A DNA stretch of 64,000 nt, taken from contig NC_063152.1 of NCBI RefSeq assembly GCF_020921035.1, positions 34,206,494 through 34,270,493 of the forward strand. Reading direction: 5' to 3'. Numbering within the stretch: position 1 is the stretch's first letter; each line of letters starts with the position of its first letter. The notes beneath the pieces were generated by a model. The model saw nothing but the letters and a program-made list of their open reading frames with translations. It was not told the origin of the DNA and did no database searches. Position numbers and translations under genes: made by a program. Below, one piece after another: positions 1 to 11,793 of the stretch. The DNA comes from Rhodamnia argentea. Its lineage: Eukaryota; Streptophyta; Magnoliopsida; Myrtales; Myrtaceae.

Positions 1-19
1 AAAAGCATAAATTCATGTC

Positions 20-1680
20 GTTTTCATCTTAAACCGATCCGGGACCCGTACGATCCGGGCCGAGCGCTAGTGAGGTGTAGGTCGAGTCAACTCGACCTGG
101 TCCGGATGATTCATTTTTTAATAAAAAATCCTAAAATAATAATAAAAATCATACAATGATTAAAAATCCAAACAAATTAGAAAATTCATAGAAATTTCTA
201 AACAAAATCGGAAAAAATAAAAAATATGCCAAAAATTCTGAAAAATCTCAAAAATTAGCAAATAGGTCATTTCAACTGGCCAATCCTATTTTTGACGATT
301 TTGGCTTCTCTTTCTTTTTAAAATGACAATTTTACCCCTTATGGGCAAATTGTCTCGAAAAATTCCAAAAATTCTGAAAAATCTCAAAAATTAGGAAATT
401 GATCATTTTGACTGACTAATCCTATTTTTGATAATTTTTCCTTTTGATTCTTTTTAAAATAATGATTTTTCCCCTCATGGGCAAATCGTTCCAAGAAATT
501 CAGAAAAATCGCAAAAAATCTCATAAATTAGGAAACGGGCACATTCAACTGGTTAATCCTCTCTCTGATGATTCTGATTTCAAATCTTTTTCAAAATAAT
601 AATTTTGCCCCTCATGGGCAAATTGTCTCTAAATATTTCCAAACTTCTTCCAAACTCCAAATACCCTTTTCTAAGCTATTAGGGCTTTACTAGGGACGCC
701 ATGTATTGCTTTCATGTGTTTAATCCGCATGATTTGGATCCTTGATTCTACACTTATTTTCACTATTTGTGATTTTTAGGCTAGATACTCCTATCTGCGA
801 ACTCAAGGTTCTGGACCTTTCTTCATCCCAAATCATATGCATCAAATCTATGGTTAGGAAAATTATTCAATTTAGGTACCGAAAGGCCGTTAATGGTAAC
901 ATTGACGTAGCTAATTCGCCATTCCCAAATCTTTGGCTCTGTATGAGTCGTGCGACTTTTTCTACCACCCAATGAGGTTTCCAATCTATCTTTCCCAAAG
1001 ATTGGTGGCGACTTTGAAGCATGTACACTTACGCACATGTCACCTAACCGTGCACCAAAGGTCAAAATCGCTCTAAATACCTCCATCGCCAAGCCCATCG
1101 CAACCCTCATCCAAATTTTGGGGATGGATGTAGAGTTTAGGGGTGATTACCAATTCCCAAGGATTTGTGGTGATCCGTAAGTCGGGTTGGACTCTCCCAA
1201 ATCCACCATCGGATTGAGTTTCTATTATATAATATTTTATTTCAACAAATTTTTTTTTGTTTCATCAAAAATAGGATTCCCCACTCAAAATGACTCATTT
1301 TTCAATTTTTGAGATTTTTCATAATTTTTGGGATTCTTCGAGACAATTTGCTCGAAAGGAGCAAAATCGCCATTTTCGAAAGAACGAGAAGGCAAAATCA
1401 TCAAAAATAGGATTGGCCACTTGAAATGTCTCATTTGACAATTTTTGAGAATTTTCAAAATCTTGGAATTTTGTTTTTTTCCAATTTTTTTTAGAATTTT
1501 CTATGAATTTTATATTTTTTTATTTTTAATCATTCTCTGATTTTTTTACTTTCTGATTTTTTATTGAATAAAATTAATTATCTAGATTAGGTCGGGTTGA
1601 CCCAACCCATGCCTTGCGGGCGCTCAACCTAGACCATACGGGTTCCATGTCAATCTAAGATCAAAATAATGTGATTTTTG
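20..1680. repeat. Large imperfect inverted repeat, arms about 20-500 and 1262-1680
   Basis: Reading 1262-1680 on the minus strand gives the same order of motifs as 20-500: a GC-rich stretch with 'gtcaacccgacct', then 'aataaaaaatc', 'gattaaaaat', 'aaattcatagaaa', then the units ending 'gggcaaattgtctcgaa' and 'ccaatcctatttttgatga'. The left arm may extend past the window edge. The 600-bp spacer (640-1261) has 'taccgaaaggccgttaatgg' and 'ggtggcgactttg', motifs I associate with plant Gypsy LTR ends. Most likely two oppositely inserted fragments of one LTR family. No intact reading frame was found here. Confidence 0.65.
228..638. repeat. Three tandem units of about 136 bp
   Basis: Units at about 228-364, 365-500 and 501-638 each run from 'ccaaaaattctgaaaaatct' through 'ccaatcctatttttgacgat' to 'cccctcatgggcaaattgtc'. 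Similarity drops in the third unit. Related units lie inverted at about 1262-1475. Tandem arrays like this are common in LTRs or in the untranslated leader of large Gypsy elements. No coding potential. Confidence 0.7.
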
Positions 1681-1689
1681 TGCTTTTTA

Positions 1690-2561
1690 TTTGAAAATTT
1701 TCAATTTTTATTCTTTTTTATTTTCTTGCCTATTTTAATTTGATGCTCCATAAAGTGCCACGTGGCAGATCTTGACTATCCGATCGAATATTGAATTTTT
1801 AATTTTTAGAACAGGTAATGGACTGTTAAGATTGTGACGCGTGGCCAAACCCGGGCCACACGATCACAAAATATTTTTTTATTTTCAGAAAGTCAGATTT
1901 AATTTAGAAAATTAATTTTTTATTCTTGAAAATCCACGATTGCGCCATGTGGCCAAATCGTGGCCTTTCAATTGGGCTTTATTTTTAGTTTATTTTTAAA
2001 AGTTGTTCTAACCGGGCGGGCCGACGTGGCACAAGTCAAGATTAACTGGGTCAACAGATGTTGACCTAGTCAACCCTAGCCGGAGAAGACGACCGGATAC
2101 CTTGCAACTCTGGCCAAAGTTACCGGAGGCTCGCCGACAAGCTCAAATCGACGTCAAAATCTTGCCGTTTCTTCTCGATTTTGATGCCAAACTACTCCTC
2201 AGGATCCCCTCATCACTATACGTCAACTTCATGGCAAGAACAGACCTAAAACTATCCACCCTAGCTTCGGCCGAAGCTAGCCTCCGGCGAAGTTTCTTTC
2301 TAGCCAATTGTAGCGCGAAACCTATAAACTAAAGCGTCAAATAGCATCAAAAGAAGTTAGGGATACTTACCCGATTGATCGAGAGCTTCGATTTTGCGTG
2401 AAACAAGTATATGAGCTCGAGGGGAGTTCGGTGGTTCGGGGTAGACTCGGGTATTTTTATGCAATGAAAATGCAAAAAAAAAAAACATATATCAAGGATT
2501 AGTAAGAACTTGCGAACAAAATGAACTAAAAATCGTGAAGAAGGACAGGCTGGGTCAAGGG
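1690..2561. other. Decayed repeat-derived DNA, no gene
   Basis: This stretch has short GC-rich islands in AT-rich DNA, including the recurring phrase 'cgtggccaaa' (about 1843 and 1948), a style typical of untranslated regions of large Gypsy elements. The frame open from 2102 to 2332 has no recognisable domain. I see no supported gene. Confidence 0.4.
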
Positions 2562-5500
2562 TGTTGACACCTAAATTTTGATTTTTAGAAAATCATTCAT
2601 AAAAATGAGAGTTATTCATAATTCTCACAAAAAATAAATTTTCATGCATTGCATATTTAATTTTCGTCATGTCAGGTAGGTCCAAAGATGAGTCAATTGA
2701 GCATGATTCCAATGGACGACCGAGTTAAAATCGACCCGAAAGTTATTAGGAAGGGTGCGGAATTTTTTTACTATGATTTTGGACTCAAAACAGCCCGTTT
2801 GAGATCTTAAAATTGCAAAAATGCCTTAATTAATTACCCATTTTATTAGTTAAGGTCTAGGTGAGTCCGGAATCACAAAACGAGCCCATAAAACATGGAA
2901 AAATAGCCCATTTCTCCCTCCTCATTCATTTGGCCGAAAATTGTAAGAGTCTAAGTCCAATAGGACTCCTCAAGCTCAGAACTTTCGATCTAACGATCGA
3001 CATCTAATTGGAGCTTGCAATCTAACGGTTTAAATAAACCCTGCAACTCAAAGCCCTACTCTTCTATATAAATACATCTTGATGCCTAGGGTTAAGGGGG
3101 TCGGCAATTTTTCTGCTCAGAAAAAGCATTCACGTGAGAAAAGAGAGAGGGAGGGAGCTCGGTAGCTCATCGTTTGCGCCACCCCATTGCTGCGCTATCT
3201 GTTCTTCATTCAACCGAAGTGTCGTCCATCATCCTTGCCACATCTTGGTGCCACGAAGAGCTGCTGTTTCCTCGTCTTTGAAGGATTTGCGAGCTGCTGC
3301 AAATAATCAAGACAAGAATCCCGTCTTTTGCACCATTGTTCCAGCCTCAAATTGAGGTCGATCAATCCCTCTTTCACCAATTTTTGAAGGTCTAACTTGG
3401 TTCCTACTTGTGTTAGGCTATTTCGAGTATTTGGCCGCGAATCAAGGCAAGAAGAGACTATCTTAAGGTGAAATTCCAGCTTTGACAGTTGCAGGATTTT
3501 GAGAGCAAAACGAGGTAATTTCAATACACTTTTTAGGTTAAATTGATGTTGAAAAAACATGCTGTTTTGATGCTGTTTATATGCTATTGGTGTGCTGTTT
3601 TATCCGAATCAAGGCCCCTTTTTCATGTTTTATGAGATCTAACCATGCAGAATTTTGCGAAGGCATTAGGGTAAGTTATTACTGCGTTTTTTAATGCTGT
3701 TTCGCATGGATTCGTGCTGTTTTGCTTGCTGATTTTGGGCGTGAATCATTGTTTTTTCTGAAAATTCGTGCTTGCATTAAAACCCTATTCTGTCATGATT
3801 TTCGAAATTTTGGATTATCTTGCATATTCTAAAATTGATTAGATAAAAGCGAATTTTGGCAAGATAAGTTAGTGATATTCAATTGAGATTTGGTGGGTCA
3901 TTCATGGATAATGATTGATCTTTGCATATCGAATTTGAATTTTTCCGCATATCTTTTGGCTTGTGGATGTTTATGCATATCTTGAGCATATTTTCGGATT
4001 CTTTAGGGAAAAAATAATTGGTGTATCTTATGGATAATCTTCGAATGGTTTGATCAGAATTTTTTCGAAAATCTGAATATTTTGGATAAGATCGCATCCC
4101 GATTGAAAATTTCAAACATATCTTTAAAATCTGGGAAATTATCTAAAAAATTCCTCTCAAATCTCAAGAGATAATCTTTCCTATTTTAAAAGATATGAAA
4201 TCCTTTGTGGATAGGAGGTTATCTCCTTGAAAATTTCAGAATCCCTTAAGGGTTTTAAAAATTCAATAAATATTTGCACATCTTTAAACAAAACCGCCTA
4301 TAACGTATGCTCCCCGGTGCCTAGTCCCCGAAAAATTAAATCACACGCCTTAGCCACGATCTCGTGGAATGGGATGGTGATTTAAATATAGAAATTCGTA
4401 TTCTGCCCTTTGGCGAGAAGGGATGTTGTATTTCTATATATTATCCGCATACTAGCTCGAATCTTCGAGGATGTAGCGGATAAAATCTCGCTCCGGCCCG
4501 GATCTTCGGGAATGAGAAGATTTATCGGAAAATCGGATTTAAAGGTATATTATGGGCATTTTTTTTTAATTGTGTTCAAATTCATCTGTTTCAATTCAAA
4601 AATTCAAAAAAATTAAAAAATGGAAAATCCAAAAAAATAAAAAAAAATGGAAAATCCGAAAATTAAAAAAGAAAGGAAATCAAAATCACAAATCATCAAT
4701 CAGGAAAAGGCATTTTCATGAAATTTGGTACCGAAAGGGTGTTAATTAAGAATTAACATAATCAAATCCCCGAACCCTAAATCTCTGGTTAGCAGAAAAT
4801 AAAGTATTCTCCCGTACTTTATTTAGGTATCTAATCTACCTACCAAAAAAGATTAGTGGCGGCTCCTAAATTAAAAATCAAACCTAAGTTGCGAATTGGT
4901 AGGGCTTGGGAGAGTCTGTATTAGGTTAGTTAATTCATCTAATTAACCTAATAATCCATTAACCTAAATTAATTTTTAGGTCGCGACAAAGGGATGCCAT
5001 TAATGAAAACTTGAACGAACCGAGCCTGTGCTTACCTCTTTTGGGACTATTGACGAAGATGGTGGGGTTATACATGTTCCATGAACCAAGATAAAGCTTT
5101 TGAGACCGTTGGTAGCATTCGATGTCGTCTAGATTGGCCAAAAATCAAGCTCGAAACTCTTGGGTCTTCCTGCAACAATGGTGGACCATACCAGTTTCCC
5201 GAGAACTCTCTTCTCTCTAATCCTTCTCTCTAAATCTCTCACTGAATATGTTTTCGTGTGTAACCGAATGGGGATCTCCCTCTCTATATCTAAAACCGCC
5301 CTAGGTTTGTTATACCCGAATCTGGAAAAATTCGAGCACACCGGGGGGTTTTAGCTATTCAAACGCACGTAACCAATGCGTGCCCAATGGATATTTCATG
5401 TTAGAGATCAAAGGCAAGTCAACCGAACTCCTTTCGGCTTTGGTCGAGCTCGAAATAGTCATTCAAATGGGACTTTTTCTTCTAGCTCTTTCCCGAGTGT

Positions 5501-6534
5501 GGCCGAGGTGAAGATCGAATTGGTCGTCCCAGTTCTGGCGGTTTCGAAGCGTGTAAATTAGCTTAGCGGAAGTGGAAAAGTGTGGCCTTCAAAGCCCACC
5601 CTAAGGCATGACCAATTGTCAACAAATTAATGGTCAATTTCGAGCTTGACTTTCGGTCCTCCATGGTTGCACCTGCGCATGAAACAGCCAAAGGAAGGAG
5701 AAGGTACAAACTAGGGTCTTGTCAATCAGCAGAGTCAAAGGGTTGATTGGGTCATTTTTTTTAGCCTAGTTGACCCGAATGCCCAAAAAATGTTCAATTG
5801 ACCCATCTCTTGTCCAAATTCCACAAAATTAAAGTCAAAAATTGAATTTTAATACCCCCAAAGTTTGGCTTTGACCCAATTATCCTAATCATGCAATTGA
5901 GGTTCAAAATGTCAAAATTAGACTAAACCAACCCCACCATCGTGTTCGGGATGTCTAGAAACCTAGGGTAGTGGTTTAGATTTGAATGAAGATCTCTTAA
6001 AAAAGACTAATTGCACTTAGAATGAAATTGATGGACTAAATTGAAAAAATAAAAGTGCGATTAGGTCCTTTTGGCCAAAATTGAGCAATTTCCCAAACAA
6101 TTAGATGAAAATGCAATACGAGGCATTAGAGGCAAATGTCATGACTTGAGACGTGTAAAAAGAAAATAAAAAGACTCAAAAACGTAATTTTTTGGCTCAA
6201 TTCGGGTTTATGCTTGTGAAGACTTGTCTAAACCTAAATTGAATTTTTCAAGTTTTAAATGGCCAAAATGAAAAGGGAATTAAAAGAAAAAATATTGGCT
6301 ATTTTTCCACAATTTTTTCGGCCACAAATGCTTTTTTTTAAAAATAATTTTTGGGTATTTTCATAATATATGAAAAATATTAAAAAATGCGAAAAATTCC
6401 AAGAAATATTTTTTGTTCAAAATTGGTTCCTTAGGCTTGGCCAAAGCTTCCAAAGTCAATTTTCAATTTTATGAATTTTTATAAATTTTTATTGATTTTC
6501 TAAAGAAGAATTAATTAAAAATCAGGTGTTAACA
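2562..6534. mobile_element. Decayed LTR-retrotransposon-like block with matching ends
   Basis: The block begins TGTTGACACCTAAATTTTG (2562) and ends with 'aaaatcaggtgttaaca' (6534), whose complement TGTTAACACCTGATTTTT resembles the left end. TGTTGACACC is a frequent start of plant Gypsy LTRs. A TATA-like 'tatataaata' at 3065-3074 precedes a pyrimidine-rich leader, as in LTR promoters, and 'ggtaccgaaagggtgttaat' near 4727 recurs in degenerate form near 878. No gag or pol reading frame survives. Either one element, or two LTR fragments of opposite orientation facing each other. No clear target duplication was found at the ends. Confidence 0.4.
6228..6534 (-). repeat. LTR-like fragment, inverted partner of 9434-9740
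   Basis: Read on the minus strand it starts TGTTAACACCTGATTTTTAA. It shares with 9434-9740 the phrases 'ttggaagctttggcc', 'aaccaattttgaacaaaaaa' and 'ccttttcattttgg'. Both begin with TGTTRACAC and run in opposite directions. It overlaps the right part of the 2562-6534 block, which is an argument for that block being composite. Confidence 0.6.
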
Positions 6535-7117
6535 AGAACCGATCATTCTTTATAATCCTAGTGAGCTAGTGAGCGATCAATCCCAAGGAAGGCTTGGCTT
6601 AGGCAACTCATCGATCCAAAAAAGCCTTAAGTCGCCACACGGTCTTGATTCCGAGCACCGGCTCACTACACTAACACCTAGTGATATTCTAAGGCACAAA
6701 TACAATCCCACGACTTCGATTATGTTTTCCTTTTTGAAAATGATTCTCGCACTTTATTTTGCTGGAGGATATAGAATACCTATGAAGATCTTCTTTTAAG
6801 GTGCAAGAATTCTCCCACTTTAAAAGATGCTTCTAATTGCATCTTAAAAGAGTTAATTTCCAAACTAACAAGGTTTTAAGCAATATCTATAGCTTCTTCT
6901 GATGATGAGATTATAGATCTAAACACCTCAAACCATTATTTCCAACTCTAAAGATGATGAGTTCACGAAAATTATTGCCGACCTGATAGAAGGATTATGC
7001 CTAAAGAACCATTCGTGGTAAGAAAACATGCTTAGAGTGGTGAAACCAGACAAGCGTATAGGGATTTAGGAAGAGCATCGTCGAATTGTGCCCCTAAAGA
7101 ATCCAAGAGAGCTCTTA

Positions 7118-7462
7118 AGGGAAAAGTATACTAGAAATGCCATAACTTTTATACGGCGTTCACTTAAGTGCCATAACTTTCAAAATGTTCACTTAAGTGC
7201 CATAACTTTCAAAAATCGTTCACTTGAGTGCCATGTTGACATGAACGCTGGAAAAGCTGACGTGAGACACCGGAAAGCTGATGTGGCTCGCCGAAAAGAT
7301 GACGTGGCATGCGGGAAAGCTAACGTGGCACGCCGAAAAAGTTGATGTAGTACTCAAGTAAATGATTTTGCTCCGACGTAACATTTAAGTAAACAATTTT
7401 TGAAAGTTATGGCACCTAAGTGAACATTTTAAAAGTTATGGCACTCATGATGTACTTATCCC
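7118..7462. mobile_element. Hairpin mini-transposon (MULE-like MITE) with 9-bp target duplication
   Basis: Inverted ends: the left starts AGGGAAAAGTATACTAGAAA and the right, reversed, reads GGGATAAGTACATCATGAG. Both continue into 'gccataac' and then the repeated phrase 'gttcacttaagtgccataac'. It is flanked by GAGCTCTTA (7109-7117) and GAGCTCTTG (7463-7471), an 8-of-9 match. Nine-base duplications are the signature of Mutator-type (MULE) insertion. It has no coding frame, so it is non-autonomous. A sister copy lies at 43,506-43,876. Confidence 0.75.
7250..7355. repeat. Five 21-22 bp tandem units inside the hairpin element
   Basis: Units begin at 7250, 7272, 7293, 7314 and 7335 and follow the pattern 'ggaaagctgacgtggcacgc' with substitutions. 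They form the loop between the two hairpin arms. The sister element at 43.5 kb has only one degenerate unit, so the array expanded in this copy. Confidence 0.7.
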
Positions 7463-7851
7463 GAGCTCTTGATTTTGATGCAAGGGTGCTGACGCGAGTC
7501 GTGACGAGCATGCATGGACGAGTTTCACCTAAATGGCATCGAAGAGAGTCGAACACAGACTTTCCGCATGCGTCACCCATCCGTACTTTGTTCCTCAAGT
7601 TGTAGTCTAATCATTATCTGTTAGCCATTGAACCTATTGCTCCCTTGCCTCTCCAATGCCCACCAATCCATCGTTATTCCCCTCAGAAAAGGTGATTGGA
7701 TGATGACTGATGGCAAGCCGTGCCGGAATTGGCATGATCAATGGATAATTGAGGTGAATTGTCCAGAGCAACGGTTATATCCAATATAGTTTGTATTGGA
7801 AACCAAAGTTCGGCAGTTGTAGTGTCGGGAAATATAGGAGCCAAGACCTTC

Positions 7852-8050
7852 CTACTTGCAGTTCGATTTACGTCGCATGAAGTCATCGATGGCGTCTTGA
7901 CAGTCATACAGAAGCTTCCAAACTTGCGTCAGGGACGCTCTGAGCTTCTCATTGATGACCTCCTCTGACTTGGCTTCCTTGAGGAAGTGGCCACTTGCGT
8001 CAATCTAAGTCTTTGAGTAACTCTAAATCCGTTTTGGCATGACGCCATTG
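7852..8050 (-). pseudogene. Possible relic of an NLR coiled-coil (Rx-N-like) domain
   Basis: A minus-strand frame from 8001 down to a stop at 7852 reads about 50 codons and includes the peptide QVWKLLYDCQDAIDDFMRRK. This resembles the EDVID-motif helix of plant CC-NLR proteins (usual form 'ayDaEDviDeF'). A neighbouring frame just upstream (8050-8005) reads WRHAKTDLELLKDLD, so one frameshift would join two parts of such a domain. No NB-ARC or LRR sequence follows. This rests on motif resemblance alone. It could also be an unrelated charged helix. Confidence 0.35.
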
Positions 8051-8149
8051 AAGGAGATGTTGCCAATGTCTCAAACATTATTTCATACAAAGAGAGAATG
8101 ATTGGATGCAAATGCTTGCTCTTCATTTGTTGTATTATTATTTTCATTC

Positions 8150-9100
8150 CACGTCAAAATAATTTAGACAAATATGATCTTGTCGAGTTGACGCAGAATT
8201 ATCACAACTGCATCTCAAATTATCCTTTTAATGGAAGGACTAACCGGAAAGAATACAAGTAATTTGGTTTACAAAAACAAATTGAGGAAACAGTTTGAAC
8301 ATGTTATAATAGTTCAAACTCCATATACCTATGATGCTTTATCCAATTAAAACATTATTCTTATTAATTTACCCAATTCACACACACACTCTGTCAAATT
8401 ATCCATGTTAAATAATGAACCACAATCTTTAATTCTTGCAATGGTGGAAACCCCTAGCTCTAGTATGGTTCACATAAATCATGAAAGATGAGGCTTTCAT
8501 AGGGAAGAAATATAAGTGGTTGGTGGGTGCATCACAACGCATACAACGATTTAAATGCGGCTAAAACCCTAAAAAAAAAATCCAAACTTTAAGGTCGGTT
8601 CTACAGTGAAATTTTTTTCTGGTCTGAAAAAACCCTAAGCAGGACTTGAATGTCGACCAGAGCCAAAACCCATTCAACAAAGACAATCAGAATGAACATA
8701 GAATGGCACAACGACCCTATCCATTGGGCGGACTGAGGCTCGCCAGCCTCGGTCCAACGAGCCAAGCAAATTAGACAGAGGCTCTCAGCGGAGGCTTACC
8801 TAGTCTCAGACAAGTCGCAGCAGATAATCATCGACCGTGGCTCATATGAGAAACGTCTAGAAGGTATCATAGACGAGAATCTTTCCCGCGAGGGGCGCTA
8901 TTGCTAGGCTTTGGGATTTGAAGAAGTTGGAGCAGAGGCAAAAATGGAGTTGAAATGTCTTCCTGGGTCTAGAGAGCGAGCTCATCTTCTTTTTTCATGC
9001 TCTCACTCCCAAGTGGAAAAGAGCATGGTCCGAGGTGGTCCGATTCTATCAAGAACCGGAGACCGGAGGTCGCTAGAACCATAACGACAAAGGAACTAGT
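8150..9100. other. No recognisable gene
   Basis: AT-rich to mixed-composition DNA. I found no convincing reading frame, RNA gene or repeat boundary. Confidence 0.4.
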
Positions 9101-9151
9101 GAACATGGACGTGTGCCGGCAAAGATGACAAATGCCCATAGTCTGAGAATT

Positions 9152-10527
9152 TTTAGGTTACGTATGGTAACTCTTAAGAAAAAGTGTTTTTGTTCCCAAA
9201 GTGTTATCGGAACACTTTGGAAACAAAAAACATTATGGTTAAAAATAGTGTTTCTAAAGTATTTCGAAAACACTTTTGAGAAACAGAAACACTTTTGGAG
9301 CAAGTAAACAAGAAAAAAAAACTTGCTTTTGTGTTCCTAGAGCACTTTTTAGAAACACATTTAGAACATTTTTTTAAAAAAATTGGAAACAATTTTGTTT
9401 TTTAACACTCTCTTTTCTTTTGTTTTTGCATGATGTTGACACTTGATTTTTTATTATTTTATTTTAAAAAATTAATTAAAAATACCAAAAAAATTCATAA
9501 AATTACAAAATCAACCTTGGAAGCTTTGGCCTAGCCTTAGGAACCAATTTTGAACAAAAAATATTTTTCGTAATTTTTGACATTTTTCGGATTTATTTTA
9601 ATTATAAAAATAGCCGAAAAATAAGGAAAAATAGTATTCAAGGTCAAAAAAAATGCACAAAAAATAGTCCATATTTTTATTTTAATTCCCTTTTCATTTT
9701 GGACTCTTAAATTTTTAAAAATTCAGTTTGGGACCACATGCCTCTTCATTGAACATAATCCTAAATTGACTAAAAAATTTCATTTTAAATCACTTTAGCC
9801 AAAAGATTTTTACTTTTAGAGTCATGACATGAGAATTTGATACCCTACATCTCATTTCAATCCTCATGTTTGGAAAAATTGCATAATTGGACTAAAATGA
9901 CCTAAATGCACAAATATTTTTCATTTTAGTCCCCGGTTTCACTCGAAATGCAATTAATATTTTTCTAGGGGTCCCCGTTTAAAGGTAATCATATTTTTAA
10001 CTACTTGGGAACATTTATGCGTGACTTATAATTGTAATTTTTCCTATCTATAGAAAACATATTTGATGTTCTTGTTGTCCAATTCTAATTCGTCTTCTCT
10101 TTTAGTTATTTTTTTATAGTTGATCTCATCCATATTGTAATTTGATAAATTTTGCATAAATTACTTATACTTATATTGGTCTAATTTGATTTAGTAAATT
10201 GAACAAATAAGATTTAATTTGATTTAGTAAATTAAAAAGATAAAGACATTTTAAATAGTCCCCTTAATTACATGGAAAAATTAGGAATAATTTTTTTGCG
10301 CTTACCAAATGCAATTCTTTTCCTTTTTTTTTTTGTTTCGGGAACAAAAACTTTATGCAGTTATCAAACGTGGTTTTGTTCTTTTTTTTTGTTCCAAGAA
10401 CAAATTGTTTTTGCATTTACCAAACGCGTTTCTGTTCCCAAAAATCGTTGCAAGGAACAAAAATAGAAAAAAGTGTTTCTATTCTAAAAGTTGTTCCCGA
10501 AACGTAAACGTTACTAAACGCAGCCTT
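9152..10527. mobile_element. Probable MITE split by an LTR-type insertion
   Basis: The left part (9152-9420) starts 'taggttacgtatggtaact' and is rich in 'gtgtttctgttcc'-like words. The right part (about 10,275-10,527) is rich in the complementary words and ends 'acgttactaaacgcagcctt', roughly complementary to the left start. Such 'gttaccaaacgc' ends are common in plant hAT and Harbinger MITEs. Between them, from 9434, lies DNA starting TGTTGACAC that matches the LTR-like fragment at 6228-6534 in inverse orientation. I read this as a MITE interrupted by a later LTR-element piece. The boundaries are approximate. Confidence 0.4.
9434..9740 (+). repeat. LTR-like fragment, inverted partner of 6228-6534
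   Basis: Starts TGTTGACACTTGATTTTTTA and carries 'ccttggaagctttggcctag' and 'ggaaccaattttgaacaaaa', all found complemented in 6228-6534. The similar material probably continues to about 9,960 with lower confidence. Confidence 0.6.
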
Positions 10528-10529
10528 AT

Positions 10530-11760
10530 TGTATTTGAGCTCCAACGCCAAGCTGAGTGTTCTCTAAGGACGTTTCAATCAGCTCAGTAGCAGCAAATGC
10601 TCATGTGATTCTCGGACAAGAAAATGTAGTTCCAAGATTAATTAGCACATTATTGAATAGGGTCTTTGTTTTTTCAACACATACTGTTCATAAGCTACTT
10701 TGGGGGGAAATTGTGGAATGAAAGCCCTATTGTTTCTTGAACTCATGAAGCTAACGAGAGAGAGAAAGAAAATCGGAACTTGTTGAGTCGAGCTTGAGCG
10801 GGTGAGAGGCTGAGAGCGAGGCGGGAGAGCTGAGAAGGGTCGAGCTGGAGTTGAGGTGTGACCGAGGCATGATAATTTGTTGCCGAAAGAGCCGGAGTTG
10901 AACATCAATTGCTGATTAGGGTATCGAAGTTGTGCGACGCTCAGCCTGAGATTGCGATTGAGAGAGAGTGTGTGAGACCCCGACGACATACGTGACGGCA
11001 AGAGGCCGGGAAAGACAACGTCTGAAGTGAGAGGGTGGAGAGTCGGAGATGAGACTGAGAGGGCAAGTTAGGATTCTAGGGCCTTTGGGGTTTGGATGAT
11101 CGGGATTCTAATAAAGCATTGAAGGCTGAAGCAAGGGGCCCTTTGGTCTACATTTTGGACTTTAAAATATGCTCATTCTTTTTAAGATTTTTTTTTGCCG
11201 GAACTAGGTTTCGTATTTAAAAAATAAAAAAACTAATTGGTCCAATTCCCCTTAGAACTGGATAACCGGATAGTCCGGATACTTGTTCCACTTTTAGGAG
11301 CTAGGAACAAATCGATGCTCTCCGAAATCGGACCGGTTTGAGAGGTCCATAATACTCATCCCTAAGATAGTGTTCACGTGCTTTTTATCATGATTCACCT
11401 TAAATAGGGTTACGTCCAGTAGATAATTTCACTATAATAGCGGCCCCTACCTATCTTTACATCACTAAATTATAAGTAAAAATAGTATATTTAGTAATAG
11501 ATATCCATGGGTACAAGCCCAAGTTACTAATGAACTATGAGCTCAAATCATAAAAGTCATCTAGTGTCTAGGGGGTCTTATCCCTTGAGATCCCATTAGA
11601 TCACCAAGGATTGGGACCCTCGTATTTTCCTATCGATGAAGAGTATGAACCATGCCTAAATAGGGAATGGATCGAGAAATTTGTATTACGCAAAACGTAT
11701 TAATGGGTCTATTTAGATTGGGTCATTTATGACCTAACTCAACCCCACCCATTTGATAGA
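10530..11760. other. No supported gene
   Basis: 10,640-11,110 contains a purine-rich stretch with many 'gagag' words and a 119-codon open frame on the minus strand. Its serine-rich, repetitive content and lack of any domain suggest chance. 11,160-11,760 shows no coding signal. Confidence 0.4.
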
Positions 11761-11793
11761 TCTAGCTGTTATCAAACGAATTTCTATTCCGGT

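Noticed and set aside
2562-6534. A DNA transposon with terminal inverted repeats TGTTRACACC
   Set aside because: Ends do match in inverse orientation, but TGTTGACACC is a typical LTR start, no target duplication was found, and 6228-6534 has its own LTR-like partner at 9434. A composite of LTR pieces is simpler.
10642-11001. 119-codon minus-strand frame
   Set aside because: Ser-rich with no recognisable domain; the plus strand is a purine-rich repeat-like stretch.
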